From Halobacteriales archaeon QH_10_65_19 (GTDB lineage Archaea > Halobacteriota > Halobacteria > Halobacteriales > Haloarculaceae): a DNA stretch of 15,190 nucleotides. Under the pieces are notes generated by a model, which made no database searches, was not told the DNA's origin, and was given only the letters and a program-made list of their open reading frames with translations. This document shows positions 1 through 6,702 of this stretch, one piece after another (within the stretch, counting starts at the first letter, position 1; each line of letters opens with the position of its first letter). Location: NCBI GenBank assembly GCA_003022085.1, contig PXQK01000006.1, positions 1 to 15,190 of the forward strand. Reading direction: 5' to 3'. A program made the translations under genes and the position numbers.

Positions 1-563
1 AGCGCGCCAATCAAAAATGTCGCGACCACAGCCACCGCCGCGACCCGCCGCGCGGTCGGGAGGGTCGCCGTCAGCACCCAGATGGCCGCACCGACGGTCG
101 CGGTCAGCGCCACGTTGACGGGGACGCTGTGGGTCCAGCCACGGTGCTGCCCGGTGGCGAGCGCGATCACCGGCTCCACCAACTCCGACGCAACCGCCGC
201 AAGCAGAACCGTCACACCGCCGGCGGCCACCGGCGGCGACACCGGGAGGCCGCCGTCGAACCACTCGTCGCCGGCAGCCTCGACGGCCGCGAGTAACTCC
301 CCCCAGCCGATGGCAGCGAGTGAGACCACACCGAGCACCACCAATGCACGAAACGCCTGCGTCGCCTTCCGCCGCGGGATCGAGTTGTGGTGGTCGATGT
401 CGGGGTAGATTGACCCGACGAACGTCGACGCCGCAGCACCGAGCGCAGCCGCTCCGGCGAGGGCGGCCGACTCGAACAGGGCGTAGAGGGTGGCTCCGAT
501 AGCCAGCGCCACCACGGCGGCGCCGACACGACCCCACCGCGAGTGTGTCGGGTAGTTGGGCAT
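1..563 (-). CDS. YdjM/DUF457-type membrane-bound metal-dependent hydrolase, 3' end outside window
   Basis: The frame opens with ATG at 563 and runs without a stop to the window edge, giving 187 visible residues; the C-terminus is missing. The protein is mostly hydrophobic, with membrane segments near residues 13-30, 35-52, 72-90, 113-135 and 150-170. Two motifs identify the family: YPDIDHHNS at 53-61 and HRGWTHS at 140-146. In the YdjM (LexA-binding, inner-membrane-associated hydrolase) family these Asp/His residues are the presumed metal ligands. The substrate is not known for haloarchaeal members, so no reaction is assigned. A TATA-like GCTATGTAG (minus strand, 585-593) lies about 26 bp before the ATG, which fits a leaderless mRNA and supports this start. 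The gene is divergent from the regulator starting at 710. Confidence 0.8.
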   Translation of the reverse strand, partial: MPNYPTHSRWGRVGAAVVALAIGATLYALFESAALAGAAALGAAASTFVGSIYPDIDHHNSIPRRKATQAFRALVVLGVVSLAAIGWGELLAAVEAAGDEWFDGGLPVSPPVAAGGVTVLLAAVASELVEPVIALATGQHRGWTHSVPVNVALTATVGAAIWVLTATLPTARRVAAVAVVATFLIGA

Positions 564-584
564 AGCCGGCAGTTGGTCGTCACC

Positions 585-593
585 CTACATAGC
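585..593 (-). promoter_or_regulatory. TATA-like box for the YdjM-family gene
   Basis: GCTATGTAG on the minus strand is centred about 26 bp before the ATG at 563, the usual spacing for leaderless haloarchaeal transcripts. It is called by spacing and AT content only. Confidence 0.4.
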
Positions 594-658
594 TCTCGGG
601 GATCTGGGGACGAACTGTGTCCCGTACAATCCTGCCGTGATGGCTCGCTGACTATTAG

Positions 659-688
659 AATTTGAAAATGGGGCGTGTCTTTCAAATT
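659..688 (+). promoter_or_regulatory. Perfect 9-bp inverted repeat over the promoter of the regulator at 710
   Basis: AATTTGAAA (659-667) and TTTCAAATT (680-688) are perfect inverted copies with a 12-bp spacer, so their centres are 21 bp apart, about two helical turns. The right arm merges with the AT-rich stretch TTCAAATTAA (681-690), which sits about 25 bp before the ATG at 710 and is the best TATA candidate. The arrangement suits a dimeric regulator that blocks or tunes the core promoter. The downstream winged-helix protein is an obvious candidate for autoregulation, but nothing in the sequence proves which protein binds. Confidence 0.5.
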
Positions 689-709
689 AATCCACACGTA
701 GCAACAGCT

Positions 710-1498
710 ATGCAGCACGATGCGGGGATCGAATATCTCTTGCGGTCGGACAACCGAACAGCGGTGCTACTCGAACTGGAACAGGACCAGCCGCTGGATC
801 GATACGGAATAGAGGACCGTCTGAATGCCTCGCGGCGCACCGTGACGCGAGTGCTCGGGGACCTCACCGAGCAGGGATACATCCGGGAGTCAGCGGTCGG
901 ATACAGGCTGACAACGTTCGGAGCCATCGTCGCCGACGCGTACCGGCAGTGTAGGGAACGGACCGACATTGCCACGCGATACCGCTCCTTTCTTGCGAAC
1001 GTCGACAGCGAGACAGCGGATTTCGACCCGCAGTATCTCGAGGACGCCGACCTCACGGTCGCAACCGACGTCAACCCGTACGCCCCCCGCCACCGGATGC
1101 TCGAACTGCGACAGTCAGCGTCGTGGATCCGGGCCGTGATGCCGGTCATCGAGAAGCGGAGTATCGAACAGCTCACAGGCCGCGTCAAAAGCGACGACGA
1201 CCTCACCTTCGAAGTTGTCATCCCCGCCGATCTCTACGAGATGATCCAGTCACATCCGGAGTACGACGAGTCGTTCCGGGCGGCGACCGCGGCCGACTCT
1301 GTCAAGAACTTCGTTTACCCGGGCCCGATCACGACGCTCTACGCGGTGACCGACGACATCGCAGCCCTCGGGGCGAGCGTCGACGGCGAGCCACACGCGC
1401 TGGTCGAGAGCCCGAACCCGGAGCTTCGGGAGTGGGTAACCCGCCGGATTGACACGTATCAGGACGAGGCTATCCCGCTGGAAGCGTACCGGCAGTGA
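710..1498 (+). CDS. FilR1-like winged-helix transcriptional regulator (paralogue A)
   Basis: Probable cytoplasmic DNA-binding regulator of 262 residues. Residues about 8-75 form a winged helix, with SRRTVTRVLGDLTEQGYI as recognition helix and start of the wing. Residues about 95-260 match the shape of the FilR1-type C-terminal sensor domain of haloarchaeal regulators (formerly DUF1724): a TVATDVNPYAP segment, then VMPV, then a late VYPGPITTLYAVTDDIAALGA strand pair. The TTG start at 662 would add 16 residues, but the ATG at 710 makes the N-terminus (MQHDAGIEYLLRSDN) line up with the paralogue on the other strand and puts an AT-rich box about 25 bp upstream, so 710 is preferred. It converges with its paralogue, with 8 bp between stop codons. 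Ligand and targets are unknown. Confidence 0.8.
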   Translation: MQHDAGIEYLLRSDNRTAVLLELEQDQPLDRYGIEDRLNASRRTVTRVLGDLTEQGYIRESAVGYRLTTFGAIVADAYRQCRERTDIATRYRSFLANVDSETADFDPQYLEDADLTVATDVNPYAPRHRMLELRQSASWIRAVMPVIEKRSIEQLTGRVKSDDDLTFEVVIPADLYEMIQSHPEYDESFRAATAADSVKNFVYPGPITTLYAVTDDIAALGASVDGEPHALVESPNPELREWVTRRIDTYQDEAIPLEAYRQ

Positions 1499-1506
1499 TG
1501 CCCGGA

Positions 1507-2298
1507 TCAGTTCGCGGACTCCTCGGCCTGAACGGCCTCTGTCCGACACGCGTCGATGCGTTCCGTTGCCAGCTCGCGAAACTCGTGGGCGTCGCTCTCG
1601 ACTAGCGCATGGAGTTGAGCGTCGACGTACGCGCCGAACACGGCAGTGTCGTCTACGACCGAGCACAGCACGCGCAGGGGACCCGGGTGGACGAACGACG
1701 AGACCGACTCCGATGCCCGGATCGTCCGGAGTGTCGAGTCGTGACCCGTGAGTGAGTCGACACGCTCGACCATCTCTGCCGGAACAACGACTTCGGCCTC
1801 GAACTGGTCGCCACGTCGGCACCGCTTCGCGACGTGCGTGAGACACCGGTTCCGGACGATCGGCGTCACGGAGCGGATCTGCGATGCGCCCTCCCGGATC
1901 GCGAGCAGTCGGTCCATCGGGGCGTGGGGATGGAGGTCGGTCGCGACCGTGAGGCTGGCACTGCGGAGAAGGCCCGATTCGGGGTCGAACAGGCCGTCGT
2001 CGACGTTTGCGAGAAACGGACGGAACCGGTCGGTGATCGCCGCCCGCTCCGCCCAGTCCCGGAAGGTGTCGACCTGGAACGCGCCGAACGCAGTGAGCCT
2101 GTACCTGTTCCCCAGGTTCCGGACGTACCCCGCCTCGACGAGCGTTTTGAGCACCCGCGACACGGTGCGCCGCGAGGCGTCGAGCGCGTCCCTGATTTCG
2201 TGGCGATCCAGCGGCCCACGCTCGGCGAGCGCGACCAGAATCTCCCGCCGGTTGTCCGAGCGCAGAAGGAAGGATAGCTCCTCGTCCGCGTTCTCCAT
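1507..2298 (-). CDS. FilR1-like winged-helix transcriptional regulator (paralogue B)
   Basis: Second regulator of the same family, 263 residues from the ATG at 2298. The LLRSDNR...ASRRTVSRVLKTLVEAGYV winged helix and the later TVATDLHPHAP, SVTPIV and FVHPGPLRVLCSVVDDTAVFGAYV segments match the neighbour at 710-1498 in order and spacing. An upstream ATG at 2319 would add seven residues. The TATA-like TTTACTAT (minus strand, 2321-2328) lies about 26 bp before 2298 but almost touches 2319, so a leaderless start at 2298 is favoured. The gene is convergent with paralogue A and divergent from the DUF7344 gene at 2536, with which it shares a 237-bp intergenic region. The signal sensed is not evident. 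Confidence 0.8.
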   Translation of the reverse strand: MENADEELSFLLRSDNRREILVALAERGPLDRHEIRDALDASRRTVSRVLKTLVEAGYVRNLGNRYRLTAFGAFQVDTFRDWAERAAITDRFRPFLANVDDGLFDPESGLLRSASLTVATDLHPHAPMDRLLAIREGASQIRSVTPIVRNRCLTHVAKRCRRGDQFEAEVVVPAEMVERVDSLTGHDSTLRTIRASESVSSFVHPGPLRVLCSVVDDTAVFGAYVDAQLHALVESDAHEFRELATERIDACRTEAVQAEESAN

Positions 2299-2320
2299 AC
2301 CAACCTGTGGTCGAGACATG

Positions 2321-2328
2321 ATAGTAAA
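2321..2328 (-). promoter_or_regulatory. TATA-like box that decides the start of regulator B
   Basis: TTTACTAT on the minus strand is centred about 26 bp from the ATG at 2298 and only about 5 bp from the alternative ATG at 2319, so it supports the shorter protein. Confidence 0.45.
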
Positions 2329-2454
2329 CCCCGGGAGTGGATTACAGCTGCTGAAAAAACCCCCTCGTGTACGACAACGCGGCTGTTCAGGCGGCTGTCA
2401 CGGCCGTTTTTTCGGTGTCTGCTCCAGATACGCACAGTCGTCCGCGGGAGTCAT

Positions 2455-2469
2455 CGACACGCCGTGTCG
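2455..2469. promoter_or_regulatory. 15-bp palindrome upstream of the first DUF7344 gene
   Basis: CGACACG-C-CGTGTCG is a perfect inverted repeat with 7-bp arms and a 1-bp centre. Its centre lies about 27 bp upstream of the TATA-like box at 2484-2493. The position suits an operator or activator site in the intergenic region shared with regulator B. Confidence 0.4.
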
Positions 2470-2483
2470 GTCGGTCAGCAGGT

Positions 2484-2493
2484 ATCATTATAC
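2484..2493 (+). promoter_or_regulatory. TATA-like box and Shine-Dalgarno site for the first DUF7344 gene
   Basis: TCATTATACA lies about 47 bp before the ATG at 2536. Transcription would begin near 2515 and leave a leader of about 20 nt. That leader contains AGGAG at 2521-2525, 10 nt before the ATG, so this gene probably uses a short leader rather than a leaderless start. Confidence 0.45.
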
Positions 2494-2535
2494 AGTTGCC
2501 AGTCCCAGCAGGATGTGGACAGGAGCGGGTAAGGA

Positions 2536-3141
2536 ATGGCATCGGGAGTTGAGGAAGTAACAGCGGATACAGCACCGCCAGACCGGCAGGACGAGGAGAG
2601 TGATCTCTCCCGCGACGAGTCGTTCGACCTGCTGAGCAACCACCGGCGCCGGTACGCACTGTACTGTCTCAGACAGGAGGAAAACAGAGCCACGCTCGGC
2701 GAACTCGCCGACAAGATCGCCGCCTGGGAGAACGACATCGAGACGGACGCCGTCTCCTACGACGAGCGCAAGCGCGTCTACACCTCCCTCCAGCAGGTCC
2801 ACCTCCCCCGCATGGACGAGATGAACGTCATCGAGTTCGACGACCGCGAGGGGGTCGTCGAGCCCGGCCCCGCCGCAGCGGAGCTCAACGTCTACCTCGA
2901 ACTTGTCCGTGGCAACGACGTCCCCTGGAGCGCCTTTTATCTCGGCCTCGCAGTCCTGAACCTCGCCGTAATCGGCGGCGTTGTCGCTGGGGTCTTTCCG
3001 CTGACGCTCGTACCGCCGTTCGGGTGGCCCGTTTTCGTCGTGACGACGTTTCTGGTCACGTCGCTCGCACACCTGTATCTCACACGGACCGAGATGCGCG
3101 TGGACGGAGCCGGGACCCCACCAGGGAAGCCGGGCGAATGA
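2536..3141 (+). CDS. DUF7344 winged-helix membrane protein (paralogue 1)
   Basis: A 201-residue protein of a haloarchaeal family of unknown function. An acidic N-terminus is followed by a winged-helix-like domain at about 28-115 (FDLLSNHRRRYALYCL, then ATLGELADKIAAWE, then YTSLQQVHLPRMDEMNVIEF). Two membrane segments follow at about 134-155 and 163-183, then a short tail. In this family the helix-turn-helix faces the cytoplasm next to the membrane, so a membrane-tethered regulator or a protein-protein adaptor are both possible. A close paralogue lies at 3572-4147, with a kinase remnant between them on the other strand. The sequence around residues 70-96 is nearly identical in the two genes at DNA level. 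Confidence 0.8.
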   Translation: MASGVEEVTADTAPPDRQDEESDLSRDESFDLLSNHRRRYALYCLRQEENRATLGELADKIAAWENDIETDAVSYDERKRVYTSLQQVHLPRMDEMNVIEFDDREGVVEPGPAAAELNVYLELVRGNDVPWSAFYLGLAVLNLAVIGGVVAGVFPLTLVPPFGWPVFVVTTFLVTSLAHLYLTRTEMRVDGAGTPPGKPGE

Positions 3142-3475
3142 CGTTGCCACTGGATCTGGGCTCGCGGAACCGTGTTCCGGGGCATTCGCAAACAGGTTCT
3201 CGAACACCTGTGTGAGCCGCGTCTCGTCGGCCGACAAGGTCGTGGGAGACGACGCGCACGAACTCCTCCAGGCGCGCATTCTGCCGTTCGAGGGCCGCAA
3301 CGCGCTGTTCGCGGTCGGTGACGTCGACGACCCGCCCGTCCGGTTCCAGCAGGATGGCCACCCGGTTGCTCCGCACGAACAGCGCGTCGTAGAGCTCTTT
3401 GCCGATCACCCGTTCGACAACGCCCTTACTGTCCTCACGCTCTGTACTGTTAGCGTTTCCTGTGCTCTCAGTAAT
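3142..3475 (-). pseudogene. Sensor histidine kinase remnant (PAS - HisKA - N-box fragments)
   Basis: This minus-strand stretch keeps pieces of a haloarchaeal sensor kinase but not a whole protein. From 3475 it reads a short N-terminus, then the start of a PAS domain (ELYDALFVRSNRVAILLEP), then jumps near 3321-3330 to the linker after a PAS (TDREQRVAALERQNARLEEF) and the H-box VVSHDL (His codon 3242-3244). Near 3233 it jumps again, with a frame change, to the ATPase N-box ADETRLTQVFENLFANA and EHG (3169-3177). The PAS core, the rest of HisKA and the G-boxes are missing. No start codon precedes the PAS except an internal GTG at 3409; the frame opens just after a TAG, with ATT at 3475, perhaps a lost ATG. 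It cannot be a working kinase. Confidence 0.8.
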
Positions 3476-3515
3476 TAACTACTGCAAATACTTATTAGCG
3501 TTCGGTGAGATGCAC

Positions 3516-3525
3516 TCCTTATAAG
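3516..3525 (+). promoter_or_regulatory. Palindromic TATA box of the second DUF7344 gene
   Basis: CCTTATAAGG is a perfect 10-bp palindrome that includes the TATA box. It is flanked by ACT on the left and G-AGT on the right, so the symmetry nearly extends outward. Transcription would start near 3548. The mRNA leader then carries AGGAGG at 3559-3564, 7 nt before ATG 3572 but only 1 nt before the alternative GTG at 3566, which favours 3572. Confidence 0.5.
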
Positions 3526-3571
3526 GGAGTGGGAACAATAACAGACAGTATCAGGGTGAGGAGGCGTGAGC

Positions 3572-4147
3572 ATGTCTACTGAGGAGTCGGAGAGCGACAC
3601 TGTCAGGGACAGCATCGCGCACGACGACTGCTTCGACCTGCTGAGCAACCACCGGCGGCGGTACGCACTGCACTACCTCCAGCAGAACGGGGATGGAGCC
3701 ACGCTCGGCGAACTTGCGGACCACGTCGCTGCTTGGGAGAACGACGTCGAGGCGGACGCCGTCTCCTACGACGAGCGCAAGCGCGTCTACACCTCCCTCC
3801 AGCAGGTCCACCTTCCCCGCATGGACGAGATGGACGTCGTCGAGTTCAACGACCGCGAGGGTCGCGTCAGGATCGGTCCCGCTGCGGAGGATCTCGACGT
3901 CTACCTCGAAATTGTCCAGGACGACGACATCCCCTGGAGTACCTTCTACTTCGGTCTCGTGCTCGTAAACGTCGGGCTGCTGACCGGCGCGATTTTCGGC
4001 GTCCCACTGCTCGCGTCGATACCGGGAATCGGGTGGGCGGTCTTTGCCGTGACGACGTTTCTGGTTACCTCGCTCGCACACCTGTATCTCGCACGGACCG
4101 AGATGCGGCTCGGCGAAACCGAGGTGCCCCCGGAAATGGATTCGTAG
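3572..4147 (+). CDS. DUF7344 winged-helix membrane protein (paralogue 2)
   Basis: A 191-residue paralogue of the protein at 2536-3141 with the same plan: acidic N-terminus, winged-helix-like domain at about 19-105 (FDLLSNHRRRYALHYL, ATLGELADHVAAWE, YTSLQQVHLPRMDEMDVVEF), two membrane segments at about 124-146 and 152-173, and a short acidic tail. GTG at 3566 would add two residues, but the Shine-Dalgarno spacing supports ATG at 3572. The gene has its own promoter, so it is not simply co-transcribed with paralogue 1. Its function is unknown. It may act with the convergent DUF5305 gene, whose stop lies 38 bp beyond its own, though that is only proximity. Confidence 0.8.
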   Translation: MSTEESESDTVRDSIAHDDCFDLLSNHRRRYALHYLQQNGDGATLGELADHVAAWENDVEADAVSYDERKRVYTSLQQVHLPRMDEMDVVEFNDREGRVRIGPAAEDLDVYLEIVQDDDIPWSTFYFGLVLVNVGLLTGAIFGVPLLASIPGIGWAVFAVTTFLVTSLAHLYLARTEMRLGETEVPPEMDS

Positions 4148-4185
4148 GGCGGGTACGCCTTACGGAAAGTGAGAGCGCAGAGGGG

Positions 4186-5439
4186 TCAAGACTCGTCGGC
4201 CCCATCCTCGTCGCCATCACCAGCCGCCTGTGACACGTCCGCCTCATCCGTCTCTGACTCGTCGGAATCGTCAGCCGGCTGTATCTCGTCAGCGCCGTCG
4301 GCAACCGGGCTTCCGAGTTCGCCGTCGGTTTCGTGGTCGGCTGCGAGAGAGTCGGATCTGTCCGCAGACCGGACGACAGCGGGGATCTCGTAGGTGTAGA
4401 GGACGTCGTCGACGAACACGCCACAGAGGCCGCGGTCGCGGTCCTCGATGACCCGCCTGTTGCTGTCGATCGCAATGTCGACCAGCCCGTCGAGTGAGTC
4501 GACGGGCGACCGGGGCGCCGACAGCATCTCCTCGGGGAGTCGACCGGTCGTGATCCAGTCGTCGAACTCCCGGTGAGACTCGGTGTAGGCGAGCCACGTC
4601 TGCTCGCCGTCGGTGACGACGAACGCGTCGAGATACCACCCGACAGCGAGGCCGAGGCAGGTGAGCAGCGCCAGCAGCGACAGTATCGGCGCACCGAGCG
4701 AGCGAAGTGGCCCGTACGTCGCCTCCACGGTCACCTCGCTCGTCAGTACGCCGGAGTTGGTCTGCGGACCGGCGTTCGACATGCTGTAGACGTTCCCCCC
4801 CGCGTCGATCCGCATCTCGTAGACTCGTTGCTGATTGACCGGCCGGCCGTTGCGCGTCCCGGTCACGCCGACGCGGGACTCGACGACAATCTCCTTGTTT
4901 CCGGGTGTCCCGCCGAGCTGTTCGTCGATCCGCGACAGCCGGTTGTTCATCGCGGAGACGTTCATCGAGAACGAGACTCCGACGGAGCCACCCGGGCCGA
5001 CCGACTCGGCACTACGCGAACCCTGCGGTTCCTCGAGGCGCCAGTACTCTACCTGCTCCTCGCCGTCGCTCTGTTTGACCGACCGGAGCACGACCGCAGT
5101 CGTCGTGTTGACCTGCAGGTCGCCCCCGTCGGTCGCGTCGTACTGGTAGACGAACGTGCCGTTCAGTATGGGCGAGACGCGCGCGAAGTACGACCCGCGG
5201 TTCCGGAGCACCGTACCGCTGGCGAAGACCGGCGTATTCCGCAGGACCGTCGCCTGGTGTGAGTACTGTCCGCTCGATGACCACCGCGCATCCTCGACAA
5301 CCTCTGTCTCTGTTCCCGGGTCGACGTGTGGCGCGTACGAGAAGTAGGCCCCGACCAGTGCAACCGCCAGCAGCGCAACAACTATGACGACGAAGTAGTC
5401 CTCGAGAAGCATCCGAAGCCGCACTGACCATCGATCCAT
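4186..5439 (-). CDS. DUF5305 family membrane protein
   Basis: A 417-residue protein that looks anchored at both ends of an extracytoplasmic domain. The first membrane segment is at about 14-36 and the second at about 248-271. Between them lies a beta-rich region with VLRNTPVFASGTVLRNRGSYF and conserved-looking GPGGSVGVSFSMNVS and EIVVESRVGV strands. After the second helix come a cytoplasmic domain (WLAYTESHREFDDWITTGRLP and VDIAIDSNRRVIEDRD) and a very acidic tail. This order fits the DUF5305 family of haloarchaea, which has no known biochemical function. A TATA-like ACTTAATAC (minus strand, near 5463-5471) is about 28 bp before the ATG, which supports a leaderless start at 5439. Confidence 0.75.
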   Translation of the reverse strand: MDRWSVRLRMLLEDYFVVIVVALLAVALVGAYFSYAPHVDPGTETEVVEDARWSSSGQYSHQATVLRNTPVFASGTVLRNRGSYFARVSPILNGTFVYQYDATDGGDLQVNTTTAVVLRSVKQSDGEEQVEYWRLEEPQGSRSAESVGPGGSVGVSFSMNVSAMNNRLSRIDEQLGGTPGNKEIVVESRVGVTGTRNGRPVNQQRVYEMRIDAGGNVYSMSNAGPQTNSGVLTSEVTVEATYGPLRSLGAPILSLLALLTCLGLAVGWYLDAFVVTDGEQTWLAYTESHREFDDWITTGRLPEEMLSAPRSPVDSLDGLVDIAIDSNRRVIEDRDRGLCGVFVDDVLYTYEIPAVVRSADRSDSLAADHETDGELGSPVADGADEIQPADDSDESETDEADVSQAAGDGDEDGADES

Positions 5440-5462
5440 CAGTTCACCATTTGCGAGTGCCC

Positions 5463-5471
5463 GTATTAAGT
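5463..5471 (-). promoter_or_regulatory. TATA-like box for the DUF5305 gene
   Basis: ACTTAATAC on the minus strand is centred about 28 bp before the ATG at 5439, consistent with a leaderless transcript. Confidence 0.45.
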
Positions 5472-5940
5472 AGTTGTCATTGATTTTCGATAATAGAAAC
5501 CGGAATATGTCTGCTGTTGTGTGTCTTCTCTAGAATACACCCGCCACGGACACATCAGGAGAATACTACCCGCGAGTTGTCGCATGACCGACACAACCAG
5601 GACTGGCCTGGTAGGGTCGTGCGTAAGTATTTTCCGCATTGCTCCAAAATATCGAGGGGAGAGAATCCGAGACTTCCAATCTGTTCCAGCTGGGCGGTAC
5701 AGAGTCACGCACGACCCTATGGGGCGATACCTTAATTGTAGTTCACTCCACGCAGTTCGAGAGAGAACTAACGTATCAACGTTTGCCGTCCGGAGTGAAA
5801 CTACTCTGTCCGTCGGCCTGTAGGCCACCAACGAGCAAGTGTCTGGAAAACCAAGACGGCGGTGTATCCCCCCTACTGCGTTACTCGCTTCGCTGTGTTA
5901 CTCCGTGAGGAAGGGGGCCCACTACCTGTGATCAGCCAAA
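5472..5940. other. About 470-bp gene-free, AT-richer region with element debris
   Basis: No reading frame here has the acidic, GC-biased character of the neighbouring genes, and none resembles a known protein. The region is visibly richer in A and T than the flanking genes. It holds the 108-bp inverted-repeat element at 5612-5719, a small palindrome GGCCT-GT-AGGCC at 5815-5826, and an imperfect stem between the C-run near 5870 and the G-run near 5913. It looks like an accumulation site for mobile-element fragments. Confidence 0.5.
5612..5719. mobile_element. MITE-like element of 108 bp with long imperfect terminal inverted repeats
   Basis: The left end TAGGGTCGTGCGT (5612-5624) and the right end (5707-5719) are perfect 13-bp inverted copies. 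Compared further inward without gaps, the two ends agree at 25 of 35 positions. Only about 38 bp remain between the arms, so it cannot code for a transposase. A 3-bp direct repeat TGG (5609-5611 and 5720-5722) may be the target duplication but is too short to be sure. The first 47 bp of the left end also match 7093-7139 at 32 positions (20 of the first 23), so at least two fragments of the same element family are present. The parent family is not recognised. Confidence 0.6.
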
Positions 5941-6615
5941 TCAGTAGTGCTGAAAGAGGAGCTGTCGCACGTCGTCCCTCGTCCGGGCTGACTCTGTCGT
6001 CCCGTCGGGCAGGTCAACTTCGTAGGGTTCGTCGCCGCCGCTCTCGCGCCACTTCCCGTCGTGTTCGCTGAGGATCCGGTTGACTGCCGCGAGGGGGTCG
6101 TCTCCCGCCGTCGTATCCACCGAGACGCCGGACTCGTTCAACCCTCCGCTACTCCTCTGAGTCCCGGCTGTCGACCCGCTACTTTCGGGAGTGTCCGGCG
6201 TCAACTCGCTCTTAGCCCGGGTGTCGGCTGCCGATTCGTCCCCGGAATCCCCGTCCTCGTCGACCGTCGTCCCGTCGGGTTCTGCCTCGCTCGCCGCTTC
6301 GAGCCTGGACGCGAACTCCTCGACGCCGAGTTTTGCGAGGAGTTTGCCGCGCATTTCGTCGGCGTCGATGCCGCTGCCTGGCACCCCGGGCACCTCACTC
6401 GCGACGTGCTGGAGCTGGGGGTACTCCGCGGTCGCGATCCGCTCGTATTCGCTGGCCGCGTCGCGCCTGTCAGGCGGGGTGTACGTATCGAGCAGGTACT
6501 CGATGGCGTCCTCGACCGGGATGTACCCGTAGTTGTCGACGAACGCGTCCTCGAGGTCCTCCCTGACTGCATCCAGTCGCTCGTACTGGTCCTCCGTGAG
6601 AGCTATCTCCGGCAT
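5941..6615 (-). CDS. Acidic two-domain protein with possible ribbon-helix-helix-like N-terminus
   Basis: A 224-residue soluble acidic protein that I do not recognise by name. Residues 1-45 (MPEIALTEDQYERLDAVRED, then a helix ending EDAIEYLLDTY) have the strand-helix-helix pattern seen in ribbon-helix-helix DNA-binding proteins. Residues about 55-105 are helical and 109-172 are a low-complexity acidic Ser/Thr/Asp linker. Residues 173-224 look globular again (DPLAAVNRILSEHDGKW ... YEVDLPDGTTESARTRDDV). An ATG at 6636 would add seven residues, but a TATA-like AGTTATG (minus strand, 6641-6647) is 29 bp before 6615 and too close to 6636. It is divergent from the zinc-ribbon gene, with 87 bp between the starts. 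A role in DNA binding near the actin gene is an inference. Confidence 0.6.
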   Translation of the reverse strand: MPEIALTEDQYERLDAVREDLEDAFVDNYGYIPVEDAIEYLLDTYTPPDRRDAASEYERIATAEYPQLQHVASEVPGVPGSGIDADEMRGKLLAKLGVEEFASRLEAASEAEPDGTTVDEDGDSGDESAADTRAKSELTPDTPESSGSTAGTQRSSGGLNESGVSVDTTAGDDPLAAVNRILSEHDGKWRESGGDEPYEVDLPDGTTESARTRDDVRQLLFQHY

Positions 6616-6640
6616 TGTGTCGACAGATGGCTGCATCCGT

Positions 6641-6680
6641 CATAACTGATTCCCCGGCGACTGACACAGCAGATTGATTA
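6641..6680. promoter_or_regulatory. Divergent promoter pair for the RHH-like and zinc-ribbon genes
   Basis: AGTTATG (minus, 6641-6647) is 29 bp from the ATG at 6615, and TTGATTA (plus, 6674-6680) is about 26 bp from the ATG at 6703. Both distances fit leaderless transcripts. The boxes are only about 30 bp apart, so one bound regulator could control both genes. Confidence 0.45.
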
Positions 6681-6702
6681 CAGTCCCTGCCCCAGTTTCC
6701 GT

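Noticed and set aside
5639..5908. 89-codon plus-strand frame in the gene-free region
   Set aside because: It is Cys/Ser/Leu-rich and not acidic, begins inside the MITE-like element and has no family resemblance.
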